From positions 533,225-597,224 of the forward strand of contig NZ_LFBV01000010.1 of the NCBI RefSeq assembly GCF_001905345.1: a stretch of DNA of 64,000 nt, given 5' to 3'. Source of the DNA: Streptomyces uncialis. GTDB taxonomy: Bacteria; Actinomycetota; Actinomycetes; Streptomycetales; Streptomycetaceae. Positions 1-10,948 of the stretch are shown here, piece by piece. A program made the position numbers and the translations under genes. How positions within the stretch are numbered: position 1 is the stretch's first letter; every line of letters starts with the position of its first letter. The notes under the pieces were generated by a model. It was not told the origin of the DNA. It made no database searches and saw nothing but the letters and a program-made list of their open reading frames with translations.

Positions 1-600
1 TTCGATACGGCGCAGCTCCGCGCCGTGCGCCGCGACCGCGCCCTCGCGGGTCACCGTCAGCTCGGCGACCCGCTCGGCGAGGCGGGCGTTGTCGCGGGCC
101 TCGGGGGACGGTTCGAGCAGGGTGCGGGACCAGTCCGCGTCGAGTTCCGCGAGCCGCCCGATCAGCGGCAGGACGGCCGGGCGGCGTCCTGCCATGCCGT
201 GCCAGACGAAGTCCACGATGAGGCCCACCACCCACAGGGCGGGGGTCGCGCACGCCAGCAGCAGCCCGTACACGTAGTGCGCGCCGAGCCAGCGCAGGTC
301 GCGGTAGGTACCCGGGTCGCCGAGCGCCGCTCTGACACGCTCCACGAGCGTGCCTTCGAGCGGCGTGTACGCCTCCGGGACGGGGGTCCCGGTCCACTCC
401 CCCACGAGCTTCCGCTTGGCCCCGGCGACCCGGCGCAGCAGCAGTGTGGTCTCCGGGAGCGTTCCCGCGCCGATGACGATGACGCTGCCGACGGCCGTGA
501 ACGCGAGGACGGGCATGAAGAAGTACGACACGACGGTGAAGCCCGCGGATATACCGAGACGGCGTGTCGCCCGCGCCGCCTCCCGTATCGGTCTCTCCAT
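1..600 (-). CDS. NarL-type sensor histidine kinase, N-terminal part (runs off the window)
   Basis: The first 200 residues of a membrane sensor kinase are visible. The start is the ATG at 600. Two hydrophobic hairpins (about residues 20-45 and 105-140) flank an extracytoplasmic stretch, the layout of the sensor domain found in many Streptomyces NarL-family kinases. The sequence leaves the window inside ELRRIE, the start of the ELRRIERDLHDG phosphoacceptor box of HisKA_3 kinases, so the catalytic half and probably the response regulator lie to the left. The signal sensed cannot be told. Confidence 0.8.
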   Translation of the reverse strand, partial: MERPIREAARATRRLGISAGFTVVSYFFMPVLAFTAVGSVIVIGAGTLPETTLLLRRVAGAKRKLVGEWTGTPVPEAYTPLEGTLVERVRAALGDPGTYRDLRWLGAHYVYGLLLACATPALWVVGLIVDFVWHGMAGRRPAVLPLIGRLAELDADWSRTLLEPSPEARDNARLAERVAELTVTREGAVAAHGAELRRIE

Positions 601-829
601 GCCGGTCAGGCTAAACGACCTGGTGGGCGCCGCTCAGGTGGGTGGTCCCCCCGGTCCGTGGTGGAGCCTGCTCCACCACCGACACGGCAGCCGGCCCCCT
701 TACCGGACCGTTCCGTCGGCGGCGATCCTTGAGGGGTACGCGCTTGCGCCGCACTCGCTCCGGCGGCGCCCACTTCAGCTGCGCGCGCTCCCCGTGGGGC
801 GCGCCTCGCCTCGAAAGGATCATCCGACC

Positions 830-994
830 GTGCGGCCCTTCCTGTGGTTCCTGTTCGTGACCGCTCTCGCCCTCAACGCCCTGTCGAGCTTCGTCCTGTC
901 GGAGGGGACGCATCTGGCCGTCAGTCTCCCCACGGGCGCGGTCGCCATCGGCAGCGCGATCGCGATCTACCGGACGCGCAGAGCGGAGTCCTGA
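830..994 (+). CDS. Small membrane protein, 54 aa
   Basis: A 54-residue ORF starts at a GTG preceded by AAAGGA about 11 nt upstream. It holds two hydrophobic helices (about residues 3-20 and 27-45) separated by a short polar turn, and ends in a basic tail (YRTRRAES). This is a plausible two-helix inner-membrane miniprotein of unknown function. It stands alone between a divergent kinase and a convergent ABC operon. The call rests on the ribosome-binding site and hydropathy only. Confidence 0.5.
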   Translation: MRPFLWFLFVTALALNALSSFVLSEGTHLAVSLPTGAVAIGSAIAIYRTRRAES

Positions 995-1096
995 GCCGGT
1001 GAGACGGTCAGGGGCGGGCGCGTCCGTCGGCTCCCACCGACCACCCCCCTTGCGACCTGGCGCCGTGACGGGTGACCGGCGGGAGCCGGTGGTGCC

Positions 1097-2038
1097 CTAC
1101 GAGACGATGTCCTTGCGGGTGAAGCCGCGGAAGGCCAGGGCGAACAGGATGATCGCGTAGGTGAGCGAGACGGCCGCGCCCTGGATCATGCCGCTCCACT
1201 CCAGCCGGGGCTGTACGGCGTCCGCCCAGGCGAACTGCCAGTGGGCGGGCAGGTAGTTCCGCCAGTCGCCGAGTGCGGTGACCGCGTCGAGGACGTTACC
1301 GACGATCGTCAGCCCGACCGCGCCGCCGACCGCGCCGAGCGGGGCGTCGGTGCGGGTGGACAGCCAGAACGCGAGGCCCGCCGTGACGAGTTGCGAGATG
1401 AAGATGTACGCGATGACGATCACGAGCCGCTGTGCGGCCGTCGCCGCGTCGAGCGTGCCGCCCGTGGGGATGGCGAGCGGGCCCCAGCCGTACAGCACCG
1501 ATCCCACGGCGAGCCCGACGAGAGGCAGCAGCACCATCGCCGCGAGACTCATACCGAGGGCGACGACGAGCTTCGACCACAGCAGCCGGGCCCGGGGCAC
1601 GGGCGCGGCCAGGAGGTAGCGCAGCGACGACCAGCTGGCCTCGGAGGCGACGGTGTCCCCGCAGAACAACGCGACGGGGACCACCAGCAGGAACCCGGCC
1701 GACACGAACAGACAGGTGGCGGCGAAGTTCGCCCCCGAGGCGGTGGCGGTGTCCATGAGCGAGATCCGCTCACCCGGGCCACCGCGTTCGTCGGGGCTGC
1801 CCCCGATGGCGAACGCGACGGCGAGGACGAACGGCAGCAGTCCGAGGATGGCGCCCATCACGAGCGTCCGCCGCCGCCCCAGCTGGCGCACCAGCTCCAC
1901 CCTGATGGGCAGGGTGCCGCGGGCCCGGTAGCCCGGCGCGCTCTGCACGGCCACCGCGCCGTCACGGAGCGGGTGCCCTTCGCCGTCCGGGGGTCCTTCG
2001 CCGTCCGGGCGGACGCCCACAGGTCCGGTGGTGGTCAC
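1097..2038 (-). CDS. ABC-2 type transporter permease
   Basis: A 313-residue integral membrane protein with about six transmembrane helices and a large loop after the first one, as in ABC-2 permeases. It starts at the GTG at 2038, whose first bases overlap the stop of the upstream ATPase gene (GTGA, 4-nt overlap). That indicates translational coupling and a shared complex. The partner ATPase has a DrrA-like NBD, so an export role for a drug, lipid or peptide is likely. The short hydrophilic N-terminus (about 45 residues) is Gly/Asp-rich. Confidence 0.85.
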   Translation of the reverse strand: MTTTGPVGVRPDGEGPPDGEGHPLRDGAVAVQSAPGYRARGTLPIRVELVRQLGRRRTLVMGAILGLLPFVLAVAFAIGGSPDERGGPGERISLMDTATASGANFAATCLFVSAGFLLVVPVALFCGDTVASEASWSSLRYLLAAPVPRARLLWSKLVVALGMSLAAMVLLPLVGLAVGSVLYGWGPLAIPTGGTLDAATAAQRLVIVIAYIFISQLVTAGLAFWLSTRTDAPLGAVGGAVGLTIVGNVLDAVTALGDWRNYLPAHWQFAWADAVQPRLEWSGMIQGAAVSLTYAIILFALAFRGFTRKDIVS

Positions 2039-4698
2039 TGGGGTCCTCCGATCAGGGTCAGGAACGCGTCCTCCAGCGTGCGGTGGGGGCCCATCGACTC
2101 GACGGGCACCTCCAGCCGTACGAGCTCCACCAGGAGCTCTCTGGACGCCTCGGGGCCGGCCTCGGCGAGACGGACGAGCAGTCCGCCTTCCGAGCGGACC
2201 GCCGACGCCACTCCCGGCAGTACGGCGATCTTCTCGACCAGCGGGTCGGACACCTCGCCCGCGAGTCCCACGTGCAGCGCGTCCCCGGAGCCCACGATCT
2301 GCGCGACGGGTCCGGCCTGGACGAGCCGTCCGCGGTCCATGACCACGAGATGGGTGCAGGACTGCTCGACCTCGGACAGCAGATGGCTGGAGACGATCAC
2401 GGTCCGTCCGTCGCGCGCGTAGCGGATCATGACCTCGCGCATCTCGCGGATCTGCGGCGGGTCGAGGCCGTTGGTGGGTTCGTCGAGGATGAGCAGGTCG
2501 GGCAGCCCGAGCATGGCCTGGGCGAGCGCGAGACGCTGCCGCATGCCCTGGGAGTACGTGCGCACCGCGCGCTGAAGGGCCTCGCCGAGCCCGGCGATCT
2601 CCAGGGCCTCCGTCATCCGGGCGTCCTCGGTGGGGCGTCCGGTGGCCCGCCAGTACAGGTCCAGGTTCTCGCGGCCGGTCAGGTGCGGGAGGAATCCGGC
2701 ACCCTCCACGAACGCGCCGACCCGGGACAGCACCGGGGCGCCGGGACGGATCGCGTGGCCGAACACCCGGATCTCGCCCTGGTCGGGCCGGATCAGACCC
2801 ATCAGCATCCGCAGGGTGGTGGTCTTGCCCGCGCCGTTGGGTCCGAGCAGTCCGAGCACCTGGCCCCGCTCGACGCGGAACGACAGTTCCCGTACCGCGT
2901 AGCGGTCGGCGGACTTGGCGTACCGCTTGCTGAGGTCCGTGATCTGGAGGGGGACGTCCGCGAGCGCCGGGTCGGGCGCGGGCGCGGCCGTCCGGCGGCG
3001 GGCGGTCAGCAGCAGGGCCGCGCCGATGACCACGGCGGCCAGGGGCAGCGCCCACACCCAGGCGGGCAGCGGCGCGGCCGCGGTGGTCACCCCGGGCGCG
3101 GTGGGCACCGACAGCTCGCCCTGGACGGACACGGTGTACCGCGCGGGGGCGAGCGGCGAGGCGTAGCCGAGGTCGGTGGAGGACACGGCGAGCCGCAGCT
3201 TGTGGCCGCGCTCCACCTCATGGTCGATGGCGGGCAGCGTCAGTGTGACGTCCTTGCCGTCCTTCGCGTCGGCCACGCGCACGGGGGCGACGAGCTGGGC
3301 CGGCAGCACCTGCCGTTCGCCGTCCGGCGCCACGTCGTACAGCTTGGCGAAGAGCACGGCGTCGTCACTGGTGGACGTGACCCGGACGCGGACACTGGGG
3401 GTGCCGGTGATCCGCCGGTCCTCGGTCAGCGGCGCGGAGTCGAAACGGGCGTACTGGCCGGGGAAGTCCAGGGAGAGGCCGACGCCGAGCGCGGAGAGCT
3501 GGGACAGCCCGCCGCCGCCCCCGCCCGCGCCGCCGAACCCGGGCAGCCCGGAGACGGCGGGCGGACTGGCGCCCGCCGGGTTGTCGAACGTCTGCTCACG
3601 CCCCTCCAGCGCGATGTCGCGCGGGTCGCCGCGCAGCCCCGGGTAGGAGTCGCCGCTCGCGCCGCGCAGCAGGGCCGCGCCGTTGGTGGAGTCGACCCCA
3701 CCGGTGCGGGTGACCCGGAACGCGGGGCCGGTGCCCACACTGTCGTCACCCTTGAGGTGCCGGTCGAACCACGCGCCGATCCGGTCGTGCGTACGGTCGC
3801 GCTCCATGTCGCCGCCGTCATGGCCGCCGGAGATCCAGTCCATGTCCACGGGTGCGCCGTTGGCGCGGATCGCGCGGGCCATCGCGTCGGCCTGGTCCAG
3901 CGGGAAGAGGGAGTCCGACTGCCCCTGGACGACAAGGGTGGGGACCTTGATCCGGTCACCGACGGCGACCGGGGAACGGGCCTCCAGCAGCGCGCGGGCC
4001 CGGTCGTCGGGCACCCCGCTCTCGGCCACCCGCTCGTACATCCGGCACAGTTCGGCGGTGAAGCGGTCGCAGCCGCCGCCGCTGTTGATGAACAGTCCGG
4101 CCCAGGTCTTCTTGAAGACGCCGCCGGGGAACAGGGCGTCGGCGAGGTTCCAGTACGTGATCTGCGGGGCGAGTGCGTCGACCCGGCCGTCGTGTCCGGC
4201 GGCGAGGAGCGAGACCGCGCCGCCGTAGGAGGCGCCCGTCATGCCCACGCGCGGGTCGCCCGCCTTGTCGAGTTCGACCTCGGGGCGGTCGGCCAGCCAG
4301 TCGATCAGACGGGAGACGTCCGCGACCTCGGTCCGCGGGTCGTTGAGGCCGATCCGGCCGCCGGAGTCACCGAAGCCGCGGGCGGACCAGGTGAGCACGG
4401 CGTAGCCCTCGCGGGCCAGGTCCTCGGCCTGCTCCCTGACGTCGTCCTTGCTGCCGCCGAAGCCGTGGCCGAGGAGGACCGCGGGGCGTTTGCCGGCGCC
4501 GGGGGTGGTGAAGTACGAGGTGTCGATCCGGGTGCCGCCCGAGTCCAGTGCGCGGTCCGCTCTGCGGACGGACGGGGCGTCGTCGGACGCGGCGGCCGTC
4601 CAGGTACCGGCCCCGGCGAGCAGGGCGACACCGGCCACGGCGGCCAGCAGGCGCCTTGGCCGGCGGGGCCTTGGTGGGGTGGGCAGTCGCAGGTCCAT
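2035..4698 (-). CDS. Fusion of exported alpha/beta hydrolase (S15/CocE-like) with ABC transporter ATPase
   Basis: 887 residues with three parts. A signal sequence or anchor (about 15-38) is followed by an alpha/beta hydrolase of the X-Pro dipeptidyl-peptidase/CocE group. That domain shows oxyanion motif GHGFGG (78-82), nucleophile GASYGG (Ser158), an acid in QSDSLFP and a His in SGGHDGG, and ends in a beta-rich lectin-like domain. A single helix (about 540-562) leads to a complete ABC ATPase (GPNGAGKTT Walker A, YSQGMRQRLALA signature, LLILDEPTNGLD Walker B). The predicted topology puts the hydrolase outside and the ATPase inside. The permease gene overlaps its stop by 4 nt. Substrate unknown; processing or release of an exported peptide or ester is an inference. 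Confidence 0.88.
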   Translation of the reverse strand: MDLRLPTPPRPRRPRRLLAAVAGVALLAGAGTWTAAASDDAPSVRRADRALDSGGTRIDTSYFTTPGAGKRPAVLLGHGFGGSKDDVREQAEDLAREGYAVLTWSARGFGDSGGRIGLNDPRTEVADVSRLIDWLADRPEVELDKAGDPRVGMTGASYGGAVSLLAAGHDGRVDALAPQITYWNLADALFPGGVFKKTWAGLFINSGGGCDRFTAELCRMYERVAESGVPDDRARALLEARSPVAVGDRIKVPTLVVQGQSDSLFPLDQADAMARAIRANGAPVDMDWISGGHDGGDMERDRTHDRIGAWFDRHLKGDDSVGTGPAFRVTRTGGVDSTNGAALLRGASGDSYPGLRGDPRDIALEGREQTFDNPAGASPPAVSGLPGFGGAGGGGGGLSQLSALGVGLSLDFPGQYARFDSAPLTEDRRITGTPSVRVRVTSTSDDAVLFAKLYDVAPDGERQVLPAQLVAPVRVADAKDGKDVTLTLPAIDHEVERGHKLRLAVSSTDLGYASPLAPARYTVSVQGELSVPTAPGVTTAAAPLPAWVWALPLAAVVIGAALLLTARRRTAAPAPDPALADVPLQITDLSKRYAKSADRYAVRELSFRVERGQVLGLLGPNGAGKTTTLRMLMGLIRPDQGEIRVFGHAIRPGAPVLSRVGAFVEGAGFLPHLTGRENLDLYWRATGRPTEDARMTEALEIAGLGEALQRAVRTYSQGMRQRLALAQAMLGLPDLLILDEPTNGLDPPQIREMREVMIRYARDGRTVIVSSHLLSEVEQSCTHLVVMDRGRLVQAGPVAQIVGSGDALHVGLAGEVSDPLVEKIAVLPGVASAVRSEGGLLVRLAEAGPEASRELLVELVRLEVPVESMGPHRTLEDAFLTLIGGPQ

Positions 4699-4829
4699 GC
4701 GACAACCGTAAGCGGAGGGGGTGGCCGGTCACCTTGTGGGTGCCCAGGAGTGCTTGCGGGGGGTGCCCCCGCGCCCCCTGGATGCTGCCTGCTGCTGTTG
4801 TCCCTCGGGTGCGGGGCGGTTCTCGTTCT

Positions 4830-5363
4830 GCGCGGTTCCTCGCGCCCCCGGGTGCTGCCCCTGTTCGTTGTCCGTCGGGTGCGGGCCGGTTCTCGTCTTT
4901 TGCGCAGTTCCCCGCGCCCCTTTGGGGCGCGTCCTGTCGGTTCTCCGGGGCGGGGCCGGTCGGGATTCTCCGTCCTCGCTCCAACGCGCTCGGGAAGACG
5001 TTCACTGGTCCTACTGAAGAGCGTCGGAGTCTGCGGGCAGAGATTCCCGCCCACCCCCTCCCGCAGCCGGGCGGGTGCGCGGGGAGGATGGTTCCGCAGA
5101 CGACGGACAACATGATGGGGCGCCCCCAAAGGGGCGCGGGGAACTGCGCAAGAACGAGGGCAGACCCGCACCCGAAGAGCGACCGCAAGAGGGCAGCATC
5201 CAGGGGCGCGGGGAACTGCGCACCCCCGGACGACCCGCACAGGAACAAGTACGTCCAGGTGTGGAACCCCAGGGGCGCGGGGAACTGCGCGAGCAACCGA
5301 GGGCTATCCGCAGCCGAACGGGAACCGGAAGGGGCGCGACCTGAGGGGCGCGGGGAACTGCGC
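4830..5363. repeat. Cluster of the Streptomyces intergenic repeat GGGGCGCGGGGAACTGCGC
   Basis: The 774-nt gap between the ABC operon and mmsA holds no credible gene. It carries five exact copies of the 19-bp unit GGGGCGCGGGGAACTGCGC: forward at 5131-5149, 5203-5221, 5272-5290 and 5345-5363, reverse at 4902-4920. A degenerate reverse copy lies at 4830-4848. The spacing of the forward copies is about 69-73 bp. Opposite orientations allow long hairpins between the left and right groups. Copies of this unit are common in Streptomyces intergenic DNA; their function is not established. Confidence 0.85.
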
Positions 5364-5472
5364 ACCGACGGACGCCCCGCACGGGGACAAGTGGGCCAGG
5401 CACGGGGAACCCTGGAGCGGGTCCACGTCCGACCCGAGGTGGACGTGACCGCGGGACTCCCCGTGACGGGGA

Positions 5473-6975
<1,503 letters not shown>

Positions 6976-7049
6976 GACAAGTTCCCTACTCTCGAAGCGG
7001 GCGTCGGGGGGCGCCGTATCCCTCGGGGCGCGCGGGACGGGCGCGCCGT

Positions 7050-8933
7050 TCACAGGGAGCGGCGGCGGGCCGTCACCTGCCGGTCGTACTCCTCGCGGGC
7101 CTCGACGGCGGCCGCGCGGGTCGCCGTTTCGGCCACGGGCACATCCCACCACGCCTGTGCCGGGGGCGCGCCCGACACTGTGTCTGGCGTTTCGGTCTCC
7201 GTGTAGACACATGTGGGTACGTCCGAGGCGCGGGCGACGGCGAGTGCTTCACGCAGGTCACCGACCGTCCGCGCGCGCAGCACGCGCATACCGAGGCTGG
7301 CGGCGTTCGCGGCGAGGTCGACGGGCAGCGGGGCGCCGGTGAAGGTGCCGTCGTCGGCGCGGTGGCGGTAGGCCGTACCGAAGCGTTCCGCGCCGACCGA
7401 CGCGGACAGTCCGCCGATGGACGCGTAGCCGTGGTTCTGGAGGATCACCACCTTGATCGGTACGCCTTCCTGGACGGCGGTGACGATCTCGGTGGGCATC
7501 ATCAGATAGGTGCCGTCGCCGACCAGCGCCCAGACGGGCCGGCCGGGTGCGGCGAGCCGTACCCCGATGGCGGCGGGGATCTCGTAGCCCATGCAGGAGT
7601 AGCCGTACTCCAGGTGGTACTGGTCACGGGACCGGGCGCGCCAGAGCTTGTGCAGGTCGCCGGGGAGGGAGCCGGCCGCGTTGACGACGATGTCGTCGGC
7701 GGTGACCAGGGCGTCGAGGGCGCCGAGCACCTGGGTCTGGGTGGGGCGGACGGTGGGGTCGGGCGCGGCGTAGGCGGTGTCGACGCGGGTCTCCCAGTGG
7801 GCCTTCGCCCGGGTGTACTCGGCGCGGTACGCGGGGTCGGGCGGGTACGGGTCCGGTCCGGTGAGCGCGCGGGTGAGCGCGTCGAGGCCCGCGCGGGCGT
7901 CGGCGATCAGCGGCAGGCCCGCCATCTTGTGGCCGTCGTAGGGGGTGATGTTCAGATTGAGGAAGCGGGTGCCGGGGGCGAAGAGGGTGCCGGACGCGGT
8001 GGTGAAGTCGGTCCAGCGGGTGCCGACGCCGAGGACGAGGTCGGCGGTCCGGGCGAGCGCGTCGGCGGTGGCCGTACCGGTGTGGCCGATTCCGCCGACA
8101 TCGGCCGGGTCGTCCCAGGGGAGGGCCCCCTTGCCGGCCTGGGTGGACGCGACGGGGGCGCCGGTCGCCGCCGTGAAGGCCCGTAGCGCGTCCTCGGCGG
8201 CGCTGTGCCGGACTCCGCCGCCCGCGACGACCAGTGGGCGCCGGGCGGCCCGTACGGCCGCGACGGCGGCCGTCAGCTCGTCCGGGTCGGGCGGTGGCCG
8301 GCGGACCGTCCAGATCCGTTCCGCGAAGAACTCCGGTGGCCAGTCGTACGCTTCGGCCTGCACGTCCTGCGGCAGCGCGAGGGTGACGGCCCCGGTGGCG
8401 GCCGGGTCGGTGAGCGTGCGCATCGCCTGGAGGGCCGCCGGGATCAGCGCCTCGGGGCGGGTGATCCGGTCGAAGTAGCGGGACACGGGCCGCAGGCAGT
8501 TGTTGACGGACACATCGCCCGCGTACGGCACTTCGAGCTGCTGGAGGACGGGGTCGGCGGGCCGGGTGGCGAAGGTGTCGCCGGGCAGCAGCAGGACGGG
8601 CAGATGGTTGACGGTCGCGAGCGCGGCGCCGGTGACGAGGTTGGTCGCGCCGGGGCCGATGGACGTGGTGACGGCGTGGGTGGACAGCCGTCCGCTCTGG
8701 CGGGCGTATCCCACGGCCGCGTGGACCATGGCCTGTTCGTTGCGGCCCTGGTGGAACGGCATGTCGGCGGCGCTCTCCAGGAGCGCCTGGCCGATACCGG
8801 CGACGTTGCCGTGGCCGAAGATGCCCCAGGTGGCGCCGATGAGCCGATGGCGTTCCCCGTCGCGTTCGGTGAACTGGACGGTGAGGAAGCGGACGAGCGC
8901 CTGGGCGACGGTGAGCCTGATCGGCGCGGTCAT
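7050..8933 (-). CDS. iolD: 3D-(3,5/4)-trihydroxycyclohexane-1,2-dione hydrolase
   Basis: A 627-residue ThDP enzyme that opens the ring of the diketone intermediate of myo-inositol breakdown to 5-deoxy-glucuronate. The N-terminal ATWGIFGHGNVAGIGQAL with the HQGRNEQAMVHAA segment is characteristic of IolD. The conserved glutamate for ThDP is in RNEQ. The C-terminal ThDP/Mg motif runs from VGDGTYLMMPTE to NHGYASIGG. The start ATG has a strong AGGAGG six nt upstream. It lies 124 nt behind iolB and 74 nt before mmsA. The length fits the family. Confidence 0.96.
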   Translation of the reverse strand: MTAPIRLTVAQALVRFLTVQFTERDGERHRLIGATWGIFGHGNVAGIGQALLESAADMPFHQGRNEQAMVHAAVGYARQSGRLSTHAVTTSIGPGATNLVTGAALATVNHLPVLLLPGDTFATRPADPVLQQLEVPYAGDVSVNNCLRPVSRYFDRITRPEALIPAALQAMRTLTDPAATGAVTLALPQDVQAEAYDWPPEFFAERIWTVRRPPPDPDELTAAVAAVRAARRPLVVAGGGVRHSAAEDALRAFTAATGAPVASTQAGKGALPWDDPADVGGIGHTGTATADALARTADLVLGVGTRWTDFTTASGTLFAPGTRFLNLNITPYDGHKMAGLPLIADARAGLDALTRALTGPDPYPPDPAYRAEYTRAKAHWETRVDTAYAAPDPTVRPTQTQVLGALDALVTADDIVVNAAGSLPGDLHKLWRARSRDQYHLEYGYSCMGYEIPAAIGVRLAAPGRPVWALVGDGTYLMMPTEIVTAVQEGVPIKVVILQNHGYASIGGLSASVGAERFGTAYRHRADDGTFTGAPLPVDLAANAASLGMRVLRARTVGDLREALAVARASDVPTCVYTETETPDTVSGAPPAQAWWDVPVAETATRAAAVEAREEYDRQVTARRRSL

Positions 8934-9057
8934 CGGTGCCTCCTGGTCTGCGGTGCCCCCGTCGCCCTGTCCGCCGGGCGGCTGTCCCCCGGGCGGCTGC
9001 CGTGCGTGCGGCTGCCGTCGGCGGATCTGGTGGCCCTGGTGCGTCGGTGGTCGTCGT

Positions 9058-9894
9058 TCATCGGTAGCCCTCGCCGTGGTCGGGGTGGAAGCTGATCCGC
9101 CACTCCCGTCCGGGACCCGGTCCCGCCATCACGTTGAGGTAGTACATACGGTGGCCGGGCGCGGCGATCGACGGACCGTGCCAGCCGTCGGGCACCAGGA
9201 CGGCGTCCCCCGAGCGCACCTCCGCGAGCACGTCGGCGCCGCCCGCGCGCGAGGGGGACACCCGCTGGTAGCCGAAGCCCGGGCGGCCGCCCTCGGCGGG
9301 CTCGCACTCGAAGTAGTAGATCTCCTCCAGCACGGACTCCTGCCCCGGGCGGTGCTCGTCGTGCTTGTGCGGCGGGTAGGAGGACCAGTTGCCGCCAGGG
9401 GTGACCACTTCGACGGCGATGAGCCGGTCGCACTCGAAGGCGTCCGCGGACGCGAAGTTGCGCACCTGCCGGGCGCTGACCCCGCTGCCGCGGGCCTCGA
9501 CGGGAACCTCCGGCGCGGGGCCGTAGCGGGCGGGGAGTCGGCGCTCGCACTTCGCTCCTGCCAGGGCGAAGCGGCCTCCCGCACCGGAGGCGATCTGGGC
9601 GTGGGTGTCGCGCGGGAGGTAGGCGAAGTCGCTGACTTGCCCGAACACGTCCTCCCTGCCCACCAGTTCGATGATGCCGCCCTCCACCCCGATCGTGCAG
9701 CCACCTGAGAGAGGCAGCACGATCCACTCACTCTCCCCGGTGTCCAGGGTGTGCGACGCACCGGGGTCCAGCGTGAGGACCCGCAGGCTGGTGAAGGACC
9801 AGCCGGGCCGTCCCGGCGACCCGGGACCGACGCCGATGTCGTAGGGGCCGTCCACGGCCGAGCCCCGGGGCAGGTACAGGTTGTCGTCGCTCAC
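9058..9894 (-). CDS. iolB: 5-deoxy-glucuronate isomerase
   Basis: A 278-residue double cupin of the IolB/KduI family. It converts 5-deoxy-glucuronate to 2-deoxy-5-ke-togluconate in inositol catabolism. The metal-binding cupin motif is visible in SSYPPHKHDEH, with the downstream glutamate (EEIYYFE) and histidine (GWHGPSIAAPGH). The chosen start is the GTG at 9894 (VSDDNLYLPRG), with AGGGGA upstream. The gene sits between the aldolase gene and iolD in pathway order. Confidence 0.95.
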   Translation of the reverse strand: MSDDNLYLPRGSAVDGPYDIGVGPGSPGRPGWSFTSLRVLTLDPGASHTLDTGESEWIVLPLSGGCTIGVEGGIIELVGREDVFGQVSDFAYLPRDTHAQIASGAGGRFALAGAKCERRLPARYGPAPEVPVEARGSGVSARQVRNFASADAFECDRLIAVEVVTPGGNWSSYPPHKHDEHRPGQESVLEEIYYFECEPAEGGRPGFGYQRVSPSRAGGADVLAEVRSGDAVLVPDGWHGPSIAAPGHRMYYLNVMAGPGPGREWRISFHPDHGEGYR

Positions 9895-10021
9895 GGTGTT
9901 CCCCTACCCGTCGCACGGGCATGTGGTGCCTCGCGGTGGCCCGGACGGGTGCCGGTGGCAGGACGCACCGCGCGCGTGGAGCGCGTTCGCGGTGCGCCGG
10001 GCAGGGGCCCGCCCCCGGCGT

Positions 10022-10948
10022 TCACAGCAGTGCCACGGCCGTGTCGACCGCCGCCGTGACATCACCGTCGGACGGGTACAACAGCGAACGGCCCACCACC
10101 AGGCCCCGTACGGTCGGCAGCCGCAGGGCGTCGCGCCACCTCCCGTAGGCGGCGTCCTGGTCGTCGCCCACATCGCCGCCGAGCAGCACGGCGGGAAGCG
10201 TGGAGGTCTCCATGACCCGGGCCATGTCGTCGGGGTCGTCGGTGACAGGCACCTTGAGCCAGGTGTACGCGGAACTGCCGCCGAGTCCGGAGGCGATGGC
10301 GATCGACCGGGTGACCGCGTCGGCGCCGAGGTCCGTCCGGAGCGTCCCGTCCGCGCGGCGGCACAGGAACGGTTCGACGAACACCGGCAGCCGCAGGCCC
10401 GCCATCTCGTCCACGGCGCGCGCGGCGGTGTGCAGGGTGGTGAGCGAGCCGGGGTCGTCGTAGTCGATCCGCAGCAGCAGCTTGCCCGCGTCGAAGCCGA
10501 GCCGGGCCAGGTCGGACGGCCGGTGCCCGGTGAAGCGGTCGTCCAGCTCGAAGGCGGAACCGGCGAGTCCGCCCCGGTTCATGGAGCCCATGACGACCTT
10601 GCCGTCGAGGGCGCCGAGCAGCAGCAGATCGTCCAGGACGTCGGCGGTCGCCAGCACTCCGTCGACCCCGGGGCGGGACAGCGCCTCGCAGAGCCGTTCG
10701 AGCAGATCGGCGCGGTTGGCCATGGCGAAGGGCCGGTCACCGACGGCGAGGGACCCGCGCGCGGGGTGGTCGGCGGCGACGATCATCAGCCGTCCGGAGT
10801 CACCCAGCAGGGGCCTTCGCACCCGGCGCGCGGCGGCCTCCGCGACGGCTTCGGGGTGGCGCGCGCGGGTGCGCGCCAGCGCGCCCGGGTCGACATGGGG
10901 GCGGGCGGTGGCACCGGTGCGCCCGGACAGCGGTGTGCGGGGGCTCAT
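10022..10948 (-). CDS. Cgl0159-family (beta/alpha)8 aldolase, likely the IolJ-equivalent
   Basis: 308 residues resembling the class I aldolase-like Cgl0159 family that sits in actinobacterial iol clusters. The core runs from LMIVAADHPARGSL through LLLRIDYDDPGS and PVFVEPFL to GLVVGRSLLYP, a TIM-barrel pattern with a candidate Schiff-base lysine in YTWLKVPVTDD. No classical iolJ occurs in the window, so it probably cleaves 2-deoxy-5-keto-gluconate 6-phosphate to DHAP and malonate semialdehyde. This role is inferred from context. Its ATG at 10948 overlaps the iolC stop by 4 nt (ATGA), so the kinase and the presumed next enzyme are translationally coupled. Confidence 0.85.
   Translation of the reverse strand: MSPRTPLSGRTGATARPHVDPGALARTRARHPEAVAEAAARRVRRPLLGDSGRLMIVAADHPARGSLAVGDRPFAMANRADLLERLCEALSRPGVDGVLATADVLDDLLLLGALDGKVVMGSMNRGGLAGSAFELDDRFTGHRPSDLARLGFDAGKLLLRIDYDDPGSLTTLHTAARAVDEMAGLRLPVFVEPFLCRRADGTLRTDLGADAVTRSIAIASGLGGSSAYTWLKVPVTDDPDDMARVMETSTLPAVLLGGDVGDDQDAAYGRWRDALRLPTVRGLVVGRSLLYPSDGDVTAAVDTAVALL

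Noticed and set aside
2083..5115. 1010-codon open frame opposite the ABC operon
   Set aside because: Composition artefact of high GC: the minus-strand genes in the same place carry clear domains, while this frame has none and ends in repeat DNA.
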